NCBI RefSeq assembly: GCF_038967635.1
Contig: NZ_CP152413.1
Location: forward strand, 6,700,001 to 6,764,000
Length of the DNA stretch: 64,000 nucleotides
Origin: Bradyrhizobium sp. B124
Lineage (GTDB): Bacteria; Pseudomonadota; Alphaproteobacteria; Rhizobiales; Xanthobacteraceae
Direction of reading: 5' to 3'
Within the stretch, counting starts at the first letter, position 1. Every line of letters starts with the position of its first letter. The notes under the pieces were generated by a model. The model saw nothing but the letters and a program-made list of their open reading frames with translations. It searched no databases and was not told where the DNA came from. A program made the translations under genes and the position numbers. Positions 39,261 to 48,281 of the stretch are shown in pieces.

Positions 39261-40154
39261 ATGCGGTTCGACCTGATCGACTTGCAATTGTTCATCGCGG
39301 TTTCGGATGCACGCAGCATCACCCAGGGCGCGGCGCGAGCAAACCTTGCGCTAGCCTCGGCCAGCGAGCGGATCAAGGGGCTCGAGGAGGCGCTCGGCGT
39401 CGCGCTGCTCAAGCGCGGCCGCCGCGGCGTCGAACTGACGGCGGCGGGCGAGAGCCTGCTCGGTCACGCGCGGATCGTGATGCATAATGTCGAGGCCTTG
39501 CAGAGTGATCTCGCCGCCTATGCCAGCGGCGTCCGCGCCAACGTGCTGCTGCTCGCCAACACCTCGGGCCTGTCGGAGCATCTGCCGCGGGCGCTGGCAG
39601 CGTTCCTGCACGAACATCCCGATATCAGCGTCGACGTCGAGGAGCGCGAGAGCACCGACATCGCGACTGCGATCGCCAGCGGCGCCGCCGATCTCGGTTT
39701 CGCCGCCGAACACGCGCTGCCTGACAGCGTCGAGCGTTTCCTGTTCAGCGAGGACCGCCTGATGCTGGTTGCATCGCGCCGCAGTGATCTCGGCGGCCGC
39801 CGCCAGATCGACTTCCAGGAGGTGGTCGGCCGCGATTTCGTCGGCCTCACGGCGACGTCCGCGCTGCAGGTCCATATTTCGCGGCACGCGGCAAAACTTG
39901 GTGCGCGGCTGCGCTTCCGCGCCCGCCTGCGCGGCTTCGACGCCATCTGCCAGATGGTTGCCGCCGATGTCGGCATCGCGGTGATCCCGGAAACCGCGGC
40001 GCGGCGCTGCGCGGCGGCGATGCCGATCACAACGATCCGGATCCGCGACGTCTGGGCCAACCGCCGGCTGACGATCTGCGCACGCAGCTTCAAGGCGCTG
40101 CCGCGCGCGGCCAAGCAGCTGGTGGAATATTTGCGGGCCGAAGCGCAACGCTGA
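39261..40154 (+). CDS. LysR-family transcriptional regulator
   Basis: A 297-residue LTTR: N-terminal winged HTH (DLQLFIAVSDARSITQGAARANLALASASERIKGLEEALGVALLKRGRRGVELTAAG) and C-terminal effector domain with VGLTATSALQVHI. It is divergent from the TauE exporter and probably controls it; the inducer is unknown. Confidence 0.92.
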   Translation: MRFDLIDLQLFIAVSDARSITQGAARANLALASASERIKGLEEALGVALLKRGRRGVELTAAGESLLGHARIVMHNVEALQSDLAAYASGVRANVLLLANTSGLSEHLPRALAAFLHEHPDISVDVEERESTDIATAIASGAADLGFAAEHALPDSVERFLFSEDRLMLVASRRSDLGGRRQIDFQEVVGRDFVGLTATSALQVHISRHAAKLGARLRFRARLRGFDAICQMVAADVGIAVIPETAARRCAAAMPITTIRIRDVWANRRLTICARSFKALPRAAKQLVEYLRAEAQR

Positions 40155-40173
40155 CGAAGCCGAGGAGAGTGCA

Positions 40174-40821
40174 ATGCTCAGGGTCTGGGGACGGCGCAGT
40201 TCGTTCAACGTGCAGAAGGTGATGTGGCTGATCGGCGAGCTCGATCTGGCGCACGAGCACATCGATGCCGGCGGCGCATTCGGCGGGCTCGATGCGCCGG
40301 CGTTCCGCGCGATGAACCCGCATGGCCGCGTGCCCGTCGTCCGGGATGACGACGCGATCGTCTGGGAGTCCCACGCCATCCTGCGCTACCTCGCCGCGCG
40401 CTATGGCAACGGCCGCTTCTGGTCCGACGATCCAATTGTCCGGGCGCGGGTCGATGGCTGGATGGACTGGTCGCAAACCGCGCTGCAGCCGGATTTTCTC
40501 GGCGGCGTGTTCTGGGGATTTTTCCGCACACCCGACAGCCAGCGCGACTGGTCAGCGATTCACAAGGCGCTCGCCCGCTGCGAGCAGCATTTTGCCAAGC
40601 TCGAACGCCTGCTCGAAGCCACGCCGTTCCTGCTCGGAGAGACGCTGTCGCTCGCGGACATCACCTCGGGAACCTCGCTCTATCGCTATTTCGAACTCGA
40701 GATCGCCCGCCCGCCGCTGCCAGCAGTCGAGCGCTGGTATCAGAGGCTGCAGCAGCGCCCGCCGTTTCGTAAGCACGTCATGCTTCCGTTCGAGGAACTG
40801 CGCGGCCGGCTCGACTATTAA
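40174..40821 (+). CDS. Glutathione S-transferase
   Basis: A 215-residue GST: N-terminal thioredoxin-fold domain (SSFNVQKVMWLIGELDLAHE, cis-Pro in GRVPVVRDDDAIVWESHAILRYLAARYG) and C-terminal helical domain with the N-capping TPFLLGETLSLADI motif. Nineteen bases separate it from the LysR gene, so it may belong to that unit. Confidence 0.9.
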   Translation: MLRVWGRRSSFNVQKVMWLIGELDLAHEHIDAGGAFGGLDAPAFRAMNPHGRVPVVRDDDAIVWESHAILRYLAARYGNGRFWSDDPIVRARVDGWMDWSQTALQPDFLGGVFWGFFRTPDSQRDWSAIHKALARCEQHFAKLERLLEATPFLLGETLSLADITSGTSLYRYFELEIARPPLPAVERWYQRLQQRPPFRKHVMLPFEELRGRLDY

Positions 40822-40822
40822 T

Positions 40823-41791
40823 CTACTTCGTCGTCACCACGCCGGCGTCCTGGATCACCTTTGCCCATCTCTTGATGTCGGCGGCGATGAAGTCGCGGAA
40901 ATGCTCCGGCGTGTCGCCGACCAGCGTCAGGCCTTGCTCGGCGAGTTTTGCTTTGACCGTCGGATCGGCCATCGCTTCGGTGGCGATCTGGTTCAGCCTG
41001 ATGACGATCGCCGGCGGCGTTCCGGCGGGGGCGACCATGCCGTACCAGTTCTCGATGATCAGGTCGGGCATGCCGGCTTCCGCCGTGGTCGGCACGTCCG
41101 GCGCGGTCGGGGCGCGCTCGCGGCCGCCGAGCGCGATCGGCCGCAGCGTGCCCGCCTTGATCTGCGGCAGGATCACCGGCAGGTCGAGGAAGGTCATCTG
41201 CACCTGCTGACCCAACAGATCGTTCACCGCCGGCGCCGCGCCGCGATAGGGCACGTGCACGATGTCGATCTTCGCCGTCAGCTTGAACAATTCGCACGCC
41301 AGATGCGGCAGGCTGCCGGGGCCGGAGGAGGCGAAGTTGAGCTTGCCCGGCTGCGCCTTGGCGAGCGCGACCAGTTCGCTCATGTTCTTTGCCGGCACGT
41401 CGGTGGCGACAACCAGCATCTCCGGCACGGTCGCGACCAGCGTGATTGGCGCAAGATCCGTCAGCGTGTCGTAGGCGACCTTCTCCATGCTCGGGCTGAT
41501 CGCCAGCGCGCCGGCGCTCGCGATCGCAACCGTGTAGCCGTCGGGGGCGGCCTTCGCGACCGCATCGGTACCGAGCACGCCGCCCTGGCCGGCGCGGTTG
41601 TCGACGATGATCGGCTGCTTCGCCAGTTCCGAGATCTTCTGCCCGATCACCCGAGCGATGATGTCGTTCGGCCCGCCGGGCGGGAACGGCACGATCAGCC
41701 GGATCGGCTTGGTCGGGAATTGCTGGGCGCTGGCGGTGACGGGCGCGAGAAGCAGGAGAATGGCTGCCAGCAGCCTGCCGCACATCGTCAT
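40823..41791 (-). CDS. Tripartite tricarboxylate transporter receptor (Bug/TctC family)
   Basis: A 322-residue periplasmic protein: signal peptide (1-22, ending ASAQQ), then FPTKPIRLIVPFPPGGPNDIIAR, the Bug-family N-terminal motif, and the GxxxLPHLACEL segment. These capture carboxylated ligands for TctAB permeases; no TctAB genes are adjacent, as is common for orphan Bug receptors. It is convergent with the GST gene, with one base between stops. Confidence 0.9.
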   Translation of the reverse strand: MTMCGRLLAAILLLLAPVTASAQQFPTKPIRLIVPFPPGGPNDIIARVIGQKISELAKQPIIVDNRAGQGGVLGTDAVAKAAPDGYTVAIASAGALAISPSMEKVAYDTLTDLAPITLVATVPEMLVVATDVPAKNMSELVALAKAQPGKLNFASSGPGSLPHLACELFKLTAKIDIVHVPYRGAAPAVNDLLGQQVQMTFLDLPVILPQIKAGTLRPIALGGRERAPTAPDVPTTAEAGMPDLIIENWYGMVAPAGTPPAIVIRLNQIATEAMADPTVKAKLAEQGLTLVGDTPEHFRDFIAADIKRWAKVIQDAGVVTTK

Positions 41792-41877
41792 GTCGCCCGT
41801 CCCTGACTTTTCTCGTTGCCGTCAGGATGGGCGTAGATCAATCGCCCGGCAACTCAAGAAATCAGGCGGAGCAAGGA

Positions 41878-42657
41878 TCAGGCGTTGAGCAGCTTCATCG
41901 CGGCTTCGTGCACGCGCGGGTCACCGGCTGCGATGATGCGGCCGCCGCCTTGTGCCGGCTTGCCGTCCCAGGTGGTGACGACGCCACCGGCGCCGGTGAC
42001 GATCGGGATCAGGCCGGCAATGTCGTAGGGTTTCAGCTCGGTCTCGACCACGAGGTCGAGATGGCCGGCCGCGAGCATGCAATAGGAGTAACAGTCGCCG
42101 CCGTAGCGCGACAGGCGCGCCGCGTGCTCGACGCGGCCGAAGCGGGCGCGGTCATCCGGATTCATCAGCAGCGGGCTCGTGGTGAAGACGGTCGCTTCCT
42201 TCAGCGAGGCGCAGCGCCGCACCGAGAGCCGCCGCGCGCCCGACGGACCGGCGTAATTCGCCGAGCCGTTGTCGCCAGAGAAGCGCTCGCCGATATAGGG
42301 CTGGTGCATCATGCCGAATACCGGCGTACCTTTGTGCAGCAGCGCGATCAGCGTGCCCCAGATCGGAAAGCCGGCGATGAACGACTTGGTGCCGTCGATC
42401 GGATCGAGCACCCAGACATAGTCGGCGTCCTGGCGCTCATTGCCGAACTCCTCGCCGACGATGCCGTGCTGGGGGAAGTTCGCCTTGATCAGCCGCCGCA
42501 TCACGGCTTCCGCGGCCCGGTCGGCCTCGGTGACCGGATCGAAATCGCTCGAGCTCTTGTTGTCGACCGAGAGCGAGGTGCGGAAGAAGGGCAGGATGGT
42601 TTCGCCGGATGCGGTCGCGAGGCGGCCGATGAAGGCGGTAAAGTCGATGACCGTCAC
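41878..42657 (-). CDS. hisN: Histidinol-phosphatase (inositol monophosphatase family)
   Basis: A 259-residue IMPase-family enzyme with Mg ligands in GEEFG (Glu near 68), DPIDGT (Asp/Asp near 90) and the C-terminal KPYDIAGLIPIVTGAGG. Its length and loops are those of HisN (histidine pathway dephosphorylation) in alphaproteobacteria. GTG 42657 with AGGGACATGCC upstream is the start. The sRNA at 43021 lies beyond its promoter. Confidence 0.9.
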   Translation of the reverse strand: MTVIDFTAFIGRLATASGETILPFFRTSLSVDNKSSSDFDPVTEADRAAEAVMRRLIKANFPQHGIVGEEFGNERQDADYVWVLDPIDGTKSFIAGFPIWGTLIALLHKGTPVFGMMHQPYIGERFSGDNGSANYAGPSGARRLSVRRCASLKEATVFTTSPLLMNPDDRARFGRVEHAARLSRYGGDCYSYCMLAAGHLDLVVETELKPYDIAGLIPIVTGAGGVVTTWDGKPAQGGGRIIAAGDPRVHEAAMKLLNA

Positions 42658-43020
42658 GGCATGTCCCTGAAATGCGCAAACGACGCGATAGATACCGGAT
42701 GTGCTCTTGCCTAGCTCAATCCCAGGCGGCGCGCACGATTAACGGAGTGTTATCCCAGCCTGGATGACCCGGTTCCGGACTTTCGATTTGGCTTCGATTC
42801 GAAAGTCTCCCTGGCTTTGGGCCGGATCACGAAGTTGCGAGTTCTGGTATACAAGCTATGCGCTGAACGCTGTCCGAACGCGATTTCTCGTGTAAACTAT
42901 TGATATTCAACATCTTAATTTGGCCACCTGGTCGTGTTGCAGTTTCGCCAGACTTACCAACATTACAGAAGAAATGTTTCGAAAGTTCTTGCGTTTTGTG
43001 CAGCGCGGTCGCATATTGTT
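42658..43020. other. Intergenic region with hairpin between hisN and sRNA
   Basis: An inverted repeat GACTTTCGA..TCGAAAGTC occupies 42778-42807. No ORF of credible codon use is present; some AT-rich stretches near 42900 suggest promoter space for the rightward sRNA. Confidence 0.4.
42989..43017 (+). promoter_or_regulatory. Promoter of the sRNA
   Basis: -35 TTGCGT (42989-42994), 17-bp spacer, -10 CATATT (43012-43017), giving a start at about 43021-43025. It fits a sigma70-type promoter. Confidence 0.55.
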
Positions 43021-43111
43021 GCGGTGCGGTAGCGCCTCGCGCTATCGCTGCCCTCCTTGGGCGTTTCCTCCCTAGACTTGGGCCGCTTGTTCATTCAAGC
43101 GGCCCTTTTTT
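43021..43111 (+). ncRNA. Small RNA of suhB/alpha-r8 (MmgR) type
   Basis: About 90 nt. A 10-bp hairpin (GCGGTAGCGC-CTC-GCGCTATCGC, 43027-43049) is followed by the single-stranded conserved stretch CCTCCTTGGGCGTTTCCTCC typical of the suhB/alpha-r8 Hfq-binding family, and ends in a strong terminator GGGCCGCTTG-TTCATT-CAAGCGGCCC plus TTTTTT. It is located next to hisN, an inositol-monophosphatase-like gene, consistent with the original suhB naming. Confidence 0.85.
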
Positions 43112-43226
43112 CTTTGGGCCGTCATTTCCGCGAGCGAACTGGGAATCCAATTCGGCGCCTACCGCGTCGCCAATTTGAATTCTTGGTTCATGACTTCATC
43201 GGTACCACGGGTGGCCGACGAAGGAT

Positions 43227-44114
43227 TTACTCCGCTGCCGCCTGGAACGGGCCGAGATCCCCGAACGGAATTTTCGCGAGCGCATCCGCGAGCGACGCAA
43301 AGTCGGCCGTCACCTGGGCGAAGCGCGGTCCGCGCTCGCGTTGGCGCTCATCCATATAGACCGCGCGGTTGAGCTCGATCTGCACGGTGTGCAGGCCGCT
43401 CGCCGGGTTGCCGTAATGCTCGGTGATGAAGCCGCCGGCATAGGGCTTGTTGCGGCCGACCGAATAGCCGAGCGAGCCCATCATCTCCTCGACCAGGTCG
43501 GGCAGCAGCGGCGCGCAGCTCGTGCCGTAGCGGTCGCCGATCACGACGTCGGGCCGGCGCGGCTCGTCGCGCGATACCCCGACCGACGGCATCGAATGGC
43601 AATCGACCAAAATCACGGCACCGAACGCCTGGTGCGCCTTGTTGATCAGCCGGCGCAGTGCGCGGTGATAGGGCTTGTAGAGCACCTCGATCCGCCGCAG
43701 CGCCTCGTCGACGTCGAGCCGCTCGCGGTAGATCTCCTGCCCGTCGCCGACCACGCGCGGGATGGTGCCGAGGCCGCCGGCCACCCGCATCGAGCGCGTG
43801 TTGGCAAAGCTCGGCAGCCGCCCGGTGAACATGCGCGGGTCGAGCTCATAGGGCTCGCGGTTCACGTCGACATAGGAACGCGGGAAGTTGACCCGGATGA
43901 TCGGAAAGCCGCGATCGCTCAATCCGGCGATCAACTCGTCCATGAAGGAGTCTTCAGAGCGGCGCAGCGACGCCACATCGATTCGCGACGCCTCGAGGAA
44001 CTCGGCCGGGTAGACCGAGCCCGAATGTGGGGAATTGAAGATGATCGGCGCGCGCCAGGCCTGCGGCTCAACGATCTCGAACGGGGGCGACAACTCGCCA
44101 GCAAATTCGGTCAT
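43227..44114 (-). CDS. N-formylglutamate amidohydrolase family protein
   Basis: A 295-residue FGase-fold protein (HutG-like): IIFNSPHSGSVYP with metal His/Ser, VDVNREPYELDPRMF, ILVDCHSMPSVG, and DVVIGDRYG, GFITEHYGNP. It hydrolyses N-formyl-glutamate or a related amide with Zn2+. There are no hut genes next to it. Start ATG 44114 (MTEFAGELSPPFE); the longer frame to 44195 is not supported. Confidence 0.9.
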   Translation of the reverse strand: MTEFAGELSPPFEIVEPQAWRAPIIFNSPHSGSVYPAEFLEASRIDVASLRRSEDSFMDELIAGLSDRGFPIIRVNFPRSYVDVNREPYELDPRMFTGRLPSFANTRSMRVAGGLGTIPRVVGDGQEIYRERLDVDEALRRIEVLYKPYHRALRRLINKAHQAFGAVILVDCHSMPSVGVSRDEPRRPDVVIGDRYGTSCAPLLPDLVEEMMGSLGYSVGRNKPYAGGFITEHYGNPASGLHTVQIELNRAVYMDERQRERGPRFAQVTADFASLADALAKIPFGDLGPFQAAAE

Positions 44115-44419
44115 TCCCTTGGCGCCGTCCCTTGCGTCCGCCTCGCCCCGCAAGAACTGATTCTGCCGGAAAAGCGGAGATTTATGGGCGGGCATTGTCG
44201 GTAATCGCGATCATTCTGCCAAGTGAAAAGAGTGTGGCGCGGGCTGGAACGCGTCTTAAAGGCGGGAAATGCCACACGAGGTTGATTCGATGCGTGGTTC
44301 GGTCCACAAATGGCTGGCGCGCATTTGCCGCTGGCTTGACGCAAATTTCACCCGAAATTTACCGTCTGTCGGGCTTACTGTTCGGACTGCTCCTCAAGCC
44401 GGATTCGACGATCCCTGCC

Positions 44420-44779
44420 ATGCCGAAAATTCTTCTCGCCGAAGACGACACCGATATGCGCCGCTTTCTGGTCAAGGCACTGGAAAATGCGGGTTTCAAG
44501 GTCTCGCCGCACGACAACGGCATGTCGGCCTATCAGCGGCTGCGTGAGGAGCCGTTCGAAATGCTGCTCACCGACATCGTGATGCCCGAGATGGACGGCA
44601 TCGAGCTGGCGCGCCGTGCCTCGGAACTCGATCCCGATATCAAGATCATGTTCATCACCGGCTTTGCCGCGGTGGCCCTCAATTCCGATTCGGAGGCGCC
44701 GAAAAACGCCAAGGTGCTGTCCAAGCCCGTGCACCTCAGGGAATTGGTTAGCGAAGTGAATAAGTTGCTGGCGGCCTGA
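44420..44779 (+). CDS. cpdR: Cell-cycle response regulator CpdR
   Basis: A 119-residue single-domain receiver: acidic pocket AEDD (8-11), phosphoacceptor Asp52 in LLTDIVMPEMDG, Lys near 102 (VLSKP) and the CpdR-typical RFLVKALENAGF start and ITGFAAVALNSDSEAP insert. Unphosphorylated CpdR directs ClpXP to degrade cell-cycle targets in Caulobacter; ChpT/CckA partners lie elsewhere. ATG 44420 is the family start; the longer frame from 44132 is leader sequence. Confidence 0.93.
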   Translation: MPKILLAEDDTDMRRFLVKALENAGFKVSPHDNGMSAYQRLREEPFEMLLTDIVMPEMDGIELARRASELDPDIKIMFITGFAAVALNSDSEAPKNAKVLSKPVHLRELVSEVNKLLAA

Positions 44780-44858
44780 TTCGCCAAAAAACCTTCACTT
44801 TGTATCCTTGCCTGCCCCGCCGCCGTCCGTTATAGGGACCCGATCCAAACACGGCTTT

Positions 44859-44933
44859 GGGTGCGTAGCTCAGCGGGAGAGCACTACCTTGACATGGTAG
44901 GGGTCACAGGTTCGATCCCTGTCGCACCCACCA
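44859..44933 (+). tRNA. tRNA-Val (GAC)
   Basis: A 75-nt cloverleaf with acceptor GGGTGCG/CGCACCC, D-arm GCTCAGCGGGAGAGC, anticodon loop TTGACAT (anticodon GAC for Val), TpsiC arm GGTTCGATCC and encoded CCA. The anticodon stem is CTACC/GGTAG. Confidence 0.97.
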
Positions 44934-45466
44934 CGCTTCGCCCTGACGGGCTTCGCGTGGCACAGCCACGCGGAGACCTTCAGGTCGAAGCGTGTCCGGC
45001 GTAGCTTGAACGAAGTGAAAGCGAAGTCGGACTGTCACCGCGAGCAAGCTTATTCTATCGATGCGTAGCGAGAGAAGGATGCCGCGCCGAAGCCCAAAGG
45101 GCGAAGGCGGGCCTTTGGCCGCGAGCTACGGCTCGGCAAGCCACGCCATGATGGCGGGCTTCTGATTCAACCTGTCAAACAGCTCGTTCAGTGTCATGCC
45201 CGCGCATGCGCCGCCGTTAGGTCCGTCATCCTGACGAGCCGCGAAGCGGCGTCTCGAAGGATCGACGGCCACCAGTGGGGCCGTGCATCCTTCGAGACGC
45301 GCTGCGCGCTCCTCAGGATGACGGGATAAGCGTCACGCGCAACAGCATTTAGAATATGAGAACGCATTCTCGCGACATGATTTGCCCGAGCTTTGCATCT
45401 CGTCTCGCCATCTCGCTTGAAGAGGGCCTAGGGAAAGCCGGCTGCCGATCGCACCCACAAGACCGG
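44934..45466. other. Post-tRNA intergenic stretch with repeats
   Basis: It holds GTCCGGCGTAGCTTGAACGA and CCACGC..GCGTGG hairpin-like repeats near 44934-45050 and a long palindrome at 45224-45324. No integrase, direct copy of the tRNA end, or supported ORF was found. Confidence 0.5.
45224..45324. repeat. Palindromic element
   Basis: Outer CGTCATCCTGAcgAGC / GCTCCTCAGGATGACG ends and inner CTCGAAGGAT/ATCCTTCGAG arms are inverted around GGCCACCAGTGGGGCC. A common rhizobial dispersed unit. Confidence 0.75.
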
Positions 45467-46303
45467 TCAGTGCTGCAGGTTCCTGCCGCTCCAGGGTGAG
45501 GGCCGCGCCGGCGCGGCCGCGGCACCGACCAGCGGACGTCGATTCCAGTCCAGCACGGAGTCGCTGTGCAGCTGCTCGACGACCCAGAGGAAATAAACCG
45601 AGGCGGGAATGCCGATCAGGTCGAACACGAGCATCGATCCGCTGCCGTGAGTCGTCGCGTCAATGAGATGGATCAGCGCGCAGGAGAAGAAGACGCCCGC
45701 CAATGCGGCCCCCGACAGCGACCACACACCGGTCGCCAGATAGCGGCGCACCTGATGGTCAGCCAGATACCAGCCGACCAGGCCGTAGGTCACGGTGACG
45801 AACACATTGGCGTAGAACGTCGCGGAGGCGACGTCGATCCAGGTGCTCGGCATCGTCGCGCGCGCGGCGAGATCGGCCGACGTGCAAAGGAACGGGATGT
45901 TTGCGCCGGGCTGGGCCATCGCCCAGGCCGCCAGCCAGCCTGCCGTGATGGCGAAGCCGCCGACCAGCAACATCGCGCGATGCGGCGAGAGGGCGATCAA
46001 TCGCTCGCCCTGGCCACCCAATATCGTCTCGAACCGCAGGAACACAAATGTCAAACCTGCCGGCAGCCCGAGCAGGGTGACGGCGAGCATCGACCAGGAC
46101 ACGCTTTCGCCCTGCAGCACCTGGAAGCCATGCACCAGATGATGCGGGCCGCAGCTTGCCGCCATCATCGAAAATCCGATGCCGAAGCGGGACCAGCCCC
46201 GGTAACGATGCAGGCTGACCGTTTCCCAGGCCGACAATACGCCGAGGCCCGCGTAAGCCAGCCCGATCGCCAGATTGCTGAGACCGATGACGAGATACAT
46301 CAT
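45467..46303 (-). CDS. 7-TM protein with intramembrane His/Cys residues (possible sensor)
   Basis: A 278-residue protein with seven predicted transmembrane segments (roughly 3-26, 38-60, 70-90, 110-131, 163-183, 190-215, 222-243). TM2 contains CGPHHLVHG and TM6 ends CALIHLID, so His and Cys residues are placed within the membrane, like the metal-binding residues of MHYT sensors; the classical MHYT motif is absent. Its ATG overlaps the TGA of the GGDEF-EAL gene (ATGA), so the two are translated together. It is probably the membrane input module for that enzyme; family not recognised. Confidence 0.75.
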   Translation of the reverse strand: MMYLVIGLSNLAIGLAYAGLGVLSAWETVSLHRYRGWSRFGIGFSMMAASCGPHHLVHGFQVLQGESVSWSMLAVTLLGLPAGLTFVFLRFETILGGQGERLIALSPHRAMLLVGGFAITAGWLAAWAMAQPGANIPFLCTSADLAARATMPSTWIDVASATFYANVFVTVTYGLVGWYLADHQVRRYLATGVWSLSGAALAGVFFSCALIHLIDATTHGSGSMLVFDLIGIPASVYFLWVVEQLHSDSVLDWNRRPLVGAAAAPARPSPWSGRNLQH

Positions 46304-47874
46304 CGCGAGACCGTCGCCTTGGTGCCCATGGGAGCCCCGATGTGATCAAGGAATTCGTCGATGAAATAATGATGGCCGCGCCGTACCGGTCCTTCCACGG
46401 GCTGCGCGGCGTGCAGCGCGCGTCCCGAACTTGGATGCCAGAGTGCCCTGGTCAGCATCGGCGCGATCTGTTCGGCGGCAACCGGCCGCGAAAAGAAATA
46501 GCCCTGGGCAACGTCGCAACCCATGCGGAGCAGCATTGCGGCCTGCTCACTCCGTTCGACGCCCTCGGCGATGGTATGCTTGCCCATCGCGTAGGCCAGG
46601 CTCAGGATCGACGATACGATCGCCGTATCGCCGGGCTCGCTGCTGAGACCGTCGATGAAGCTGCGGTCGATCTTCAGGACCTCGGCCGGCATGTCGCGCA
46701 GGCGCGACAGCGACGAGTGCTCAGTGCCGAAATCGTCGATCGCGACGAACACGCCGAGCTGGCGGATCTGGTCGAGTACCTGGACGACCTCCTCCGGGGC
46801 GCTCATCATGACGCTTTCGGTGATTTCGAGACACAGGGCGGTCGGATCGACATTGGTGCTGGCGAGAACCTGGCGGAGCTCCTGGATGAAGGTCGGCTCC
46901 GCGATCTCGCGCGGCGACACGTTCACGGTCATGGCGAGCGGGCAGCCCGGCATCAGCCTCGTCCACTCGGCGAGCTGGCGACAGGATTCCTGCAACACCT
47001 GCCGTCCGATCTTGACGATGAGCCCGCATTCCTCGGCCACAGGGATGAAGTCGGCGGGCGAGATGATGCCACGCTCGGGATGTCGCCAGCGCACCAGCGC
47101 CTCGACGCCGACGACGCGTCCATCTTTCAGGCGGACCTGCGGCTGATACTCCACGAACAGCTGCGATTCCCGCAGCGCCGCCCGCAAATCGGATTCGATT
47201 TGAACACGCTTCTCGGCGCGGGCATGCAGCTCGTCGTTGAACTCGGCCAATCGCGCACGGCCACGGACCTTTGCCGCGTAGAGCGCGGTGTCCGCCTCGC
47301 GAAGCAATTGTTCGGCGGACTTCGTGCCGGGCTTGCAGTGCGCGAGCCCCACGCTTGCCGATACCACGACTTCCTTGCCAGAGAGCAGGATCGGCTCCGC
47401 CAGCGCTGCAAGAATCCGCCTGCCGAGTTCAGCTCCGGAAGAGGCCGAGGCGCGCGGATGGAGAACGACCATCTCGTCGCCGCCGAACCGGCTCGCAGTA
47501 TCTTCCGGTCCGAGACAGCTTAGGATGCGCCGGGCCATTTCGGACAACACCTCGTCGCCGCTGCTATGGCCGAGTGAATCGTTGACGAGCTTGAAGTTGT
47601 CGAGATCGACGAACAGAACCGCGATCCGCGCGCCGTCATCGGCCTCGCGCGCCAGTTCAAGATCCAGCCGCTCGAGCAGCAGACTGCGCGTCGGAAGTCC
47701 GGTCAGCTGGTCATGCGCGGCCGTGTGCATCAGGCGTGCAATGACGCCGCGCAGGCGCTCGACTTCCGGGTTTGTTCCAACCGATGGAACGGCGGGATCA
47801 CGCTCAACGCCCGAATGCTGTTCCCTGAATGCAGTCCCGAGTCGTATTGGGATATTCGGCCGCAGCCCAGCCAT
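46300..47874 (-). CDS. Soluble GGDEF-EAL cyclic-di-GMP enzyme
   Basis: A 524-residue protein with no membrane helix. After a 60-residue start, the GGDEF domain (about 65-220) has DLDNFKLVND and RFGGDEM near 131, an intact diguanylate cyclase A-site, while the RxxD I-site is absent (PED instead). The EAL domain (about 235-500) has GVEALVRW near 257, NVSP, ITESVMM, IDDFGTEHSSL (usually FGTGYSS) and KIDRSFI, so phosphodiesterase activity is plausible. ATG 47874 with GGGGACGGGA upstream is preferred to TTG 47931. It pairs with the 7-TM protein downstream. Confidence 0.9.
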   Translation of the reverse strand: MAGLRPNIPIRLGTAFREQHSGVERDPAVPSVGTNPEVERLRGVIARLMHTAAHDQLTGLPTRSLLLERLDLELAREADDGARIAVLFVDLDNFKLVNDSLGHSSGDEVLSEMARRILSCLGPEDTASRFGGDEMVVLHPRASASSGAELGRRILAALAEPILLSGKEVVVSASVGLAHCKPGTKSAEQLLREADTALYAAKVRGRARLAEFNDELHARAEKRVQIESDLRAALRESQLFVEYQPQVRLKDGRVVGVEALVRWRHPERGIISPADFIPVAEECGLIVKIGRQVLQESCRQLAEWTRLMPGCPLAMTVNVSPREIAEPTFIQELRQVLASTNVDPTALCLEITESVMMSAPEEVVQVLDQIRQLGVFVAIDDFGTEHSSLSRLRDMPAEVLKIDRSFIDGLSSEPGDTAIVSSILSLAYAMGKHTIAEGVERSEQAAMLLRMGCDVAQGYFFSRPVAAEQIAPMLTRALWHPSSGRALHAAQPVEGPVRRGHHYFIDEFLDHIGAPMGTKATVSR

Positions 47875-48281
47875 TCCCGTCCCCACTATCACTATAATAT
47901 CCGGTGACGGTAGGCAGTTTGGAGTTTGCAAAAGGTTGCGTGAAGGCTGCCCGCGACTTTTGCCCGATAACGATTTGCAAGATGGTTACAAATCTACGAC
48001 AGGCGCGCCGCCCATTTGTTGCGACTTTCGTCGAGGGCCAAATTACCGCCGTGCCGACCCATGGCTATTCGGAACGGGCGCCGGGGCGCGGCACGCCTCC
48101 CGGTGAGAACCCCTGTGCTGCCGCGGGCCATCGAAGGCGGCTTGGACGATAGACTTGTGCGGTCGGGCAAATCGGTGATCGGCATCTCGACGATCACGGC
48201 GCCCCGGGGCAATAAAGGGCGCGGAACACAGGTTGCACAGGGCTCCTGGCGCGATCACGGAAGGTCGAAGGAGGCATCGCA
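47875..48281. other. Divergent intergenic region
   Basis: About 400 bp between the GGDEF-EAL gene and a rightward hypothetical. TATTAT on the minus strand near 47893-47898 could be the -10 of the GGDEF-EAL gene. No other feature is evident. Confidence 0.4.

Noticed and set aside
44859-45466. tRNA-Val as attachment site of a genomic island
   Set aside because: No integrase gene, no direct repeat of the tRNA end, and flanking genes look chromosomal.
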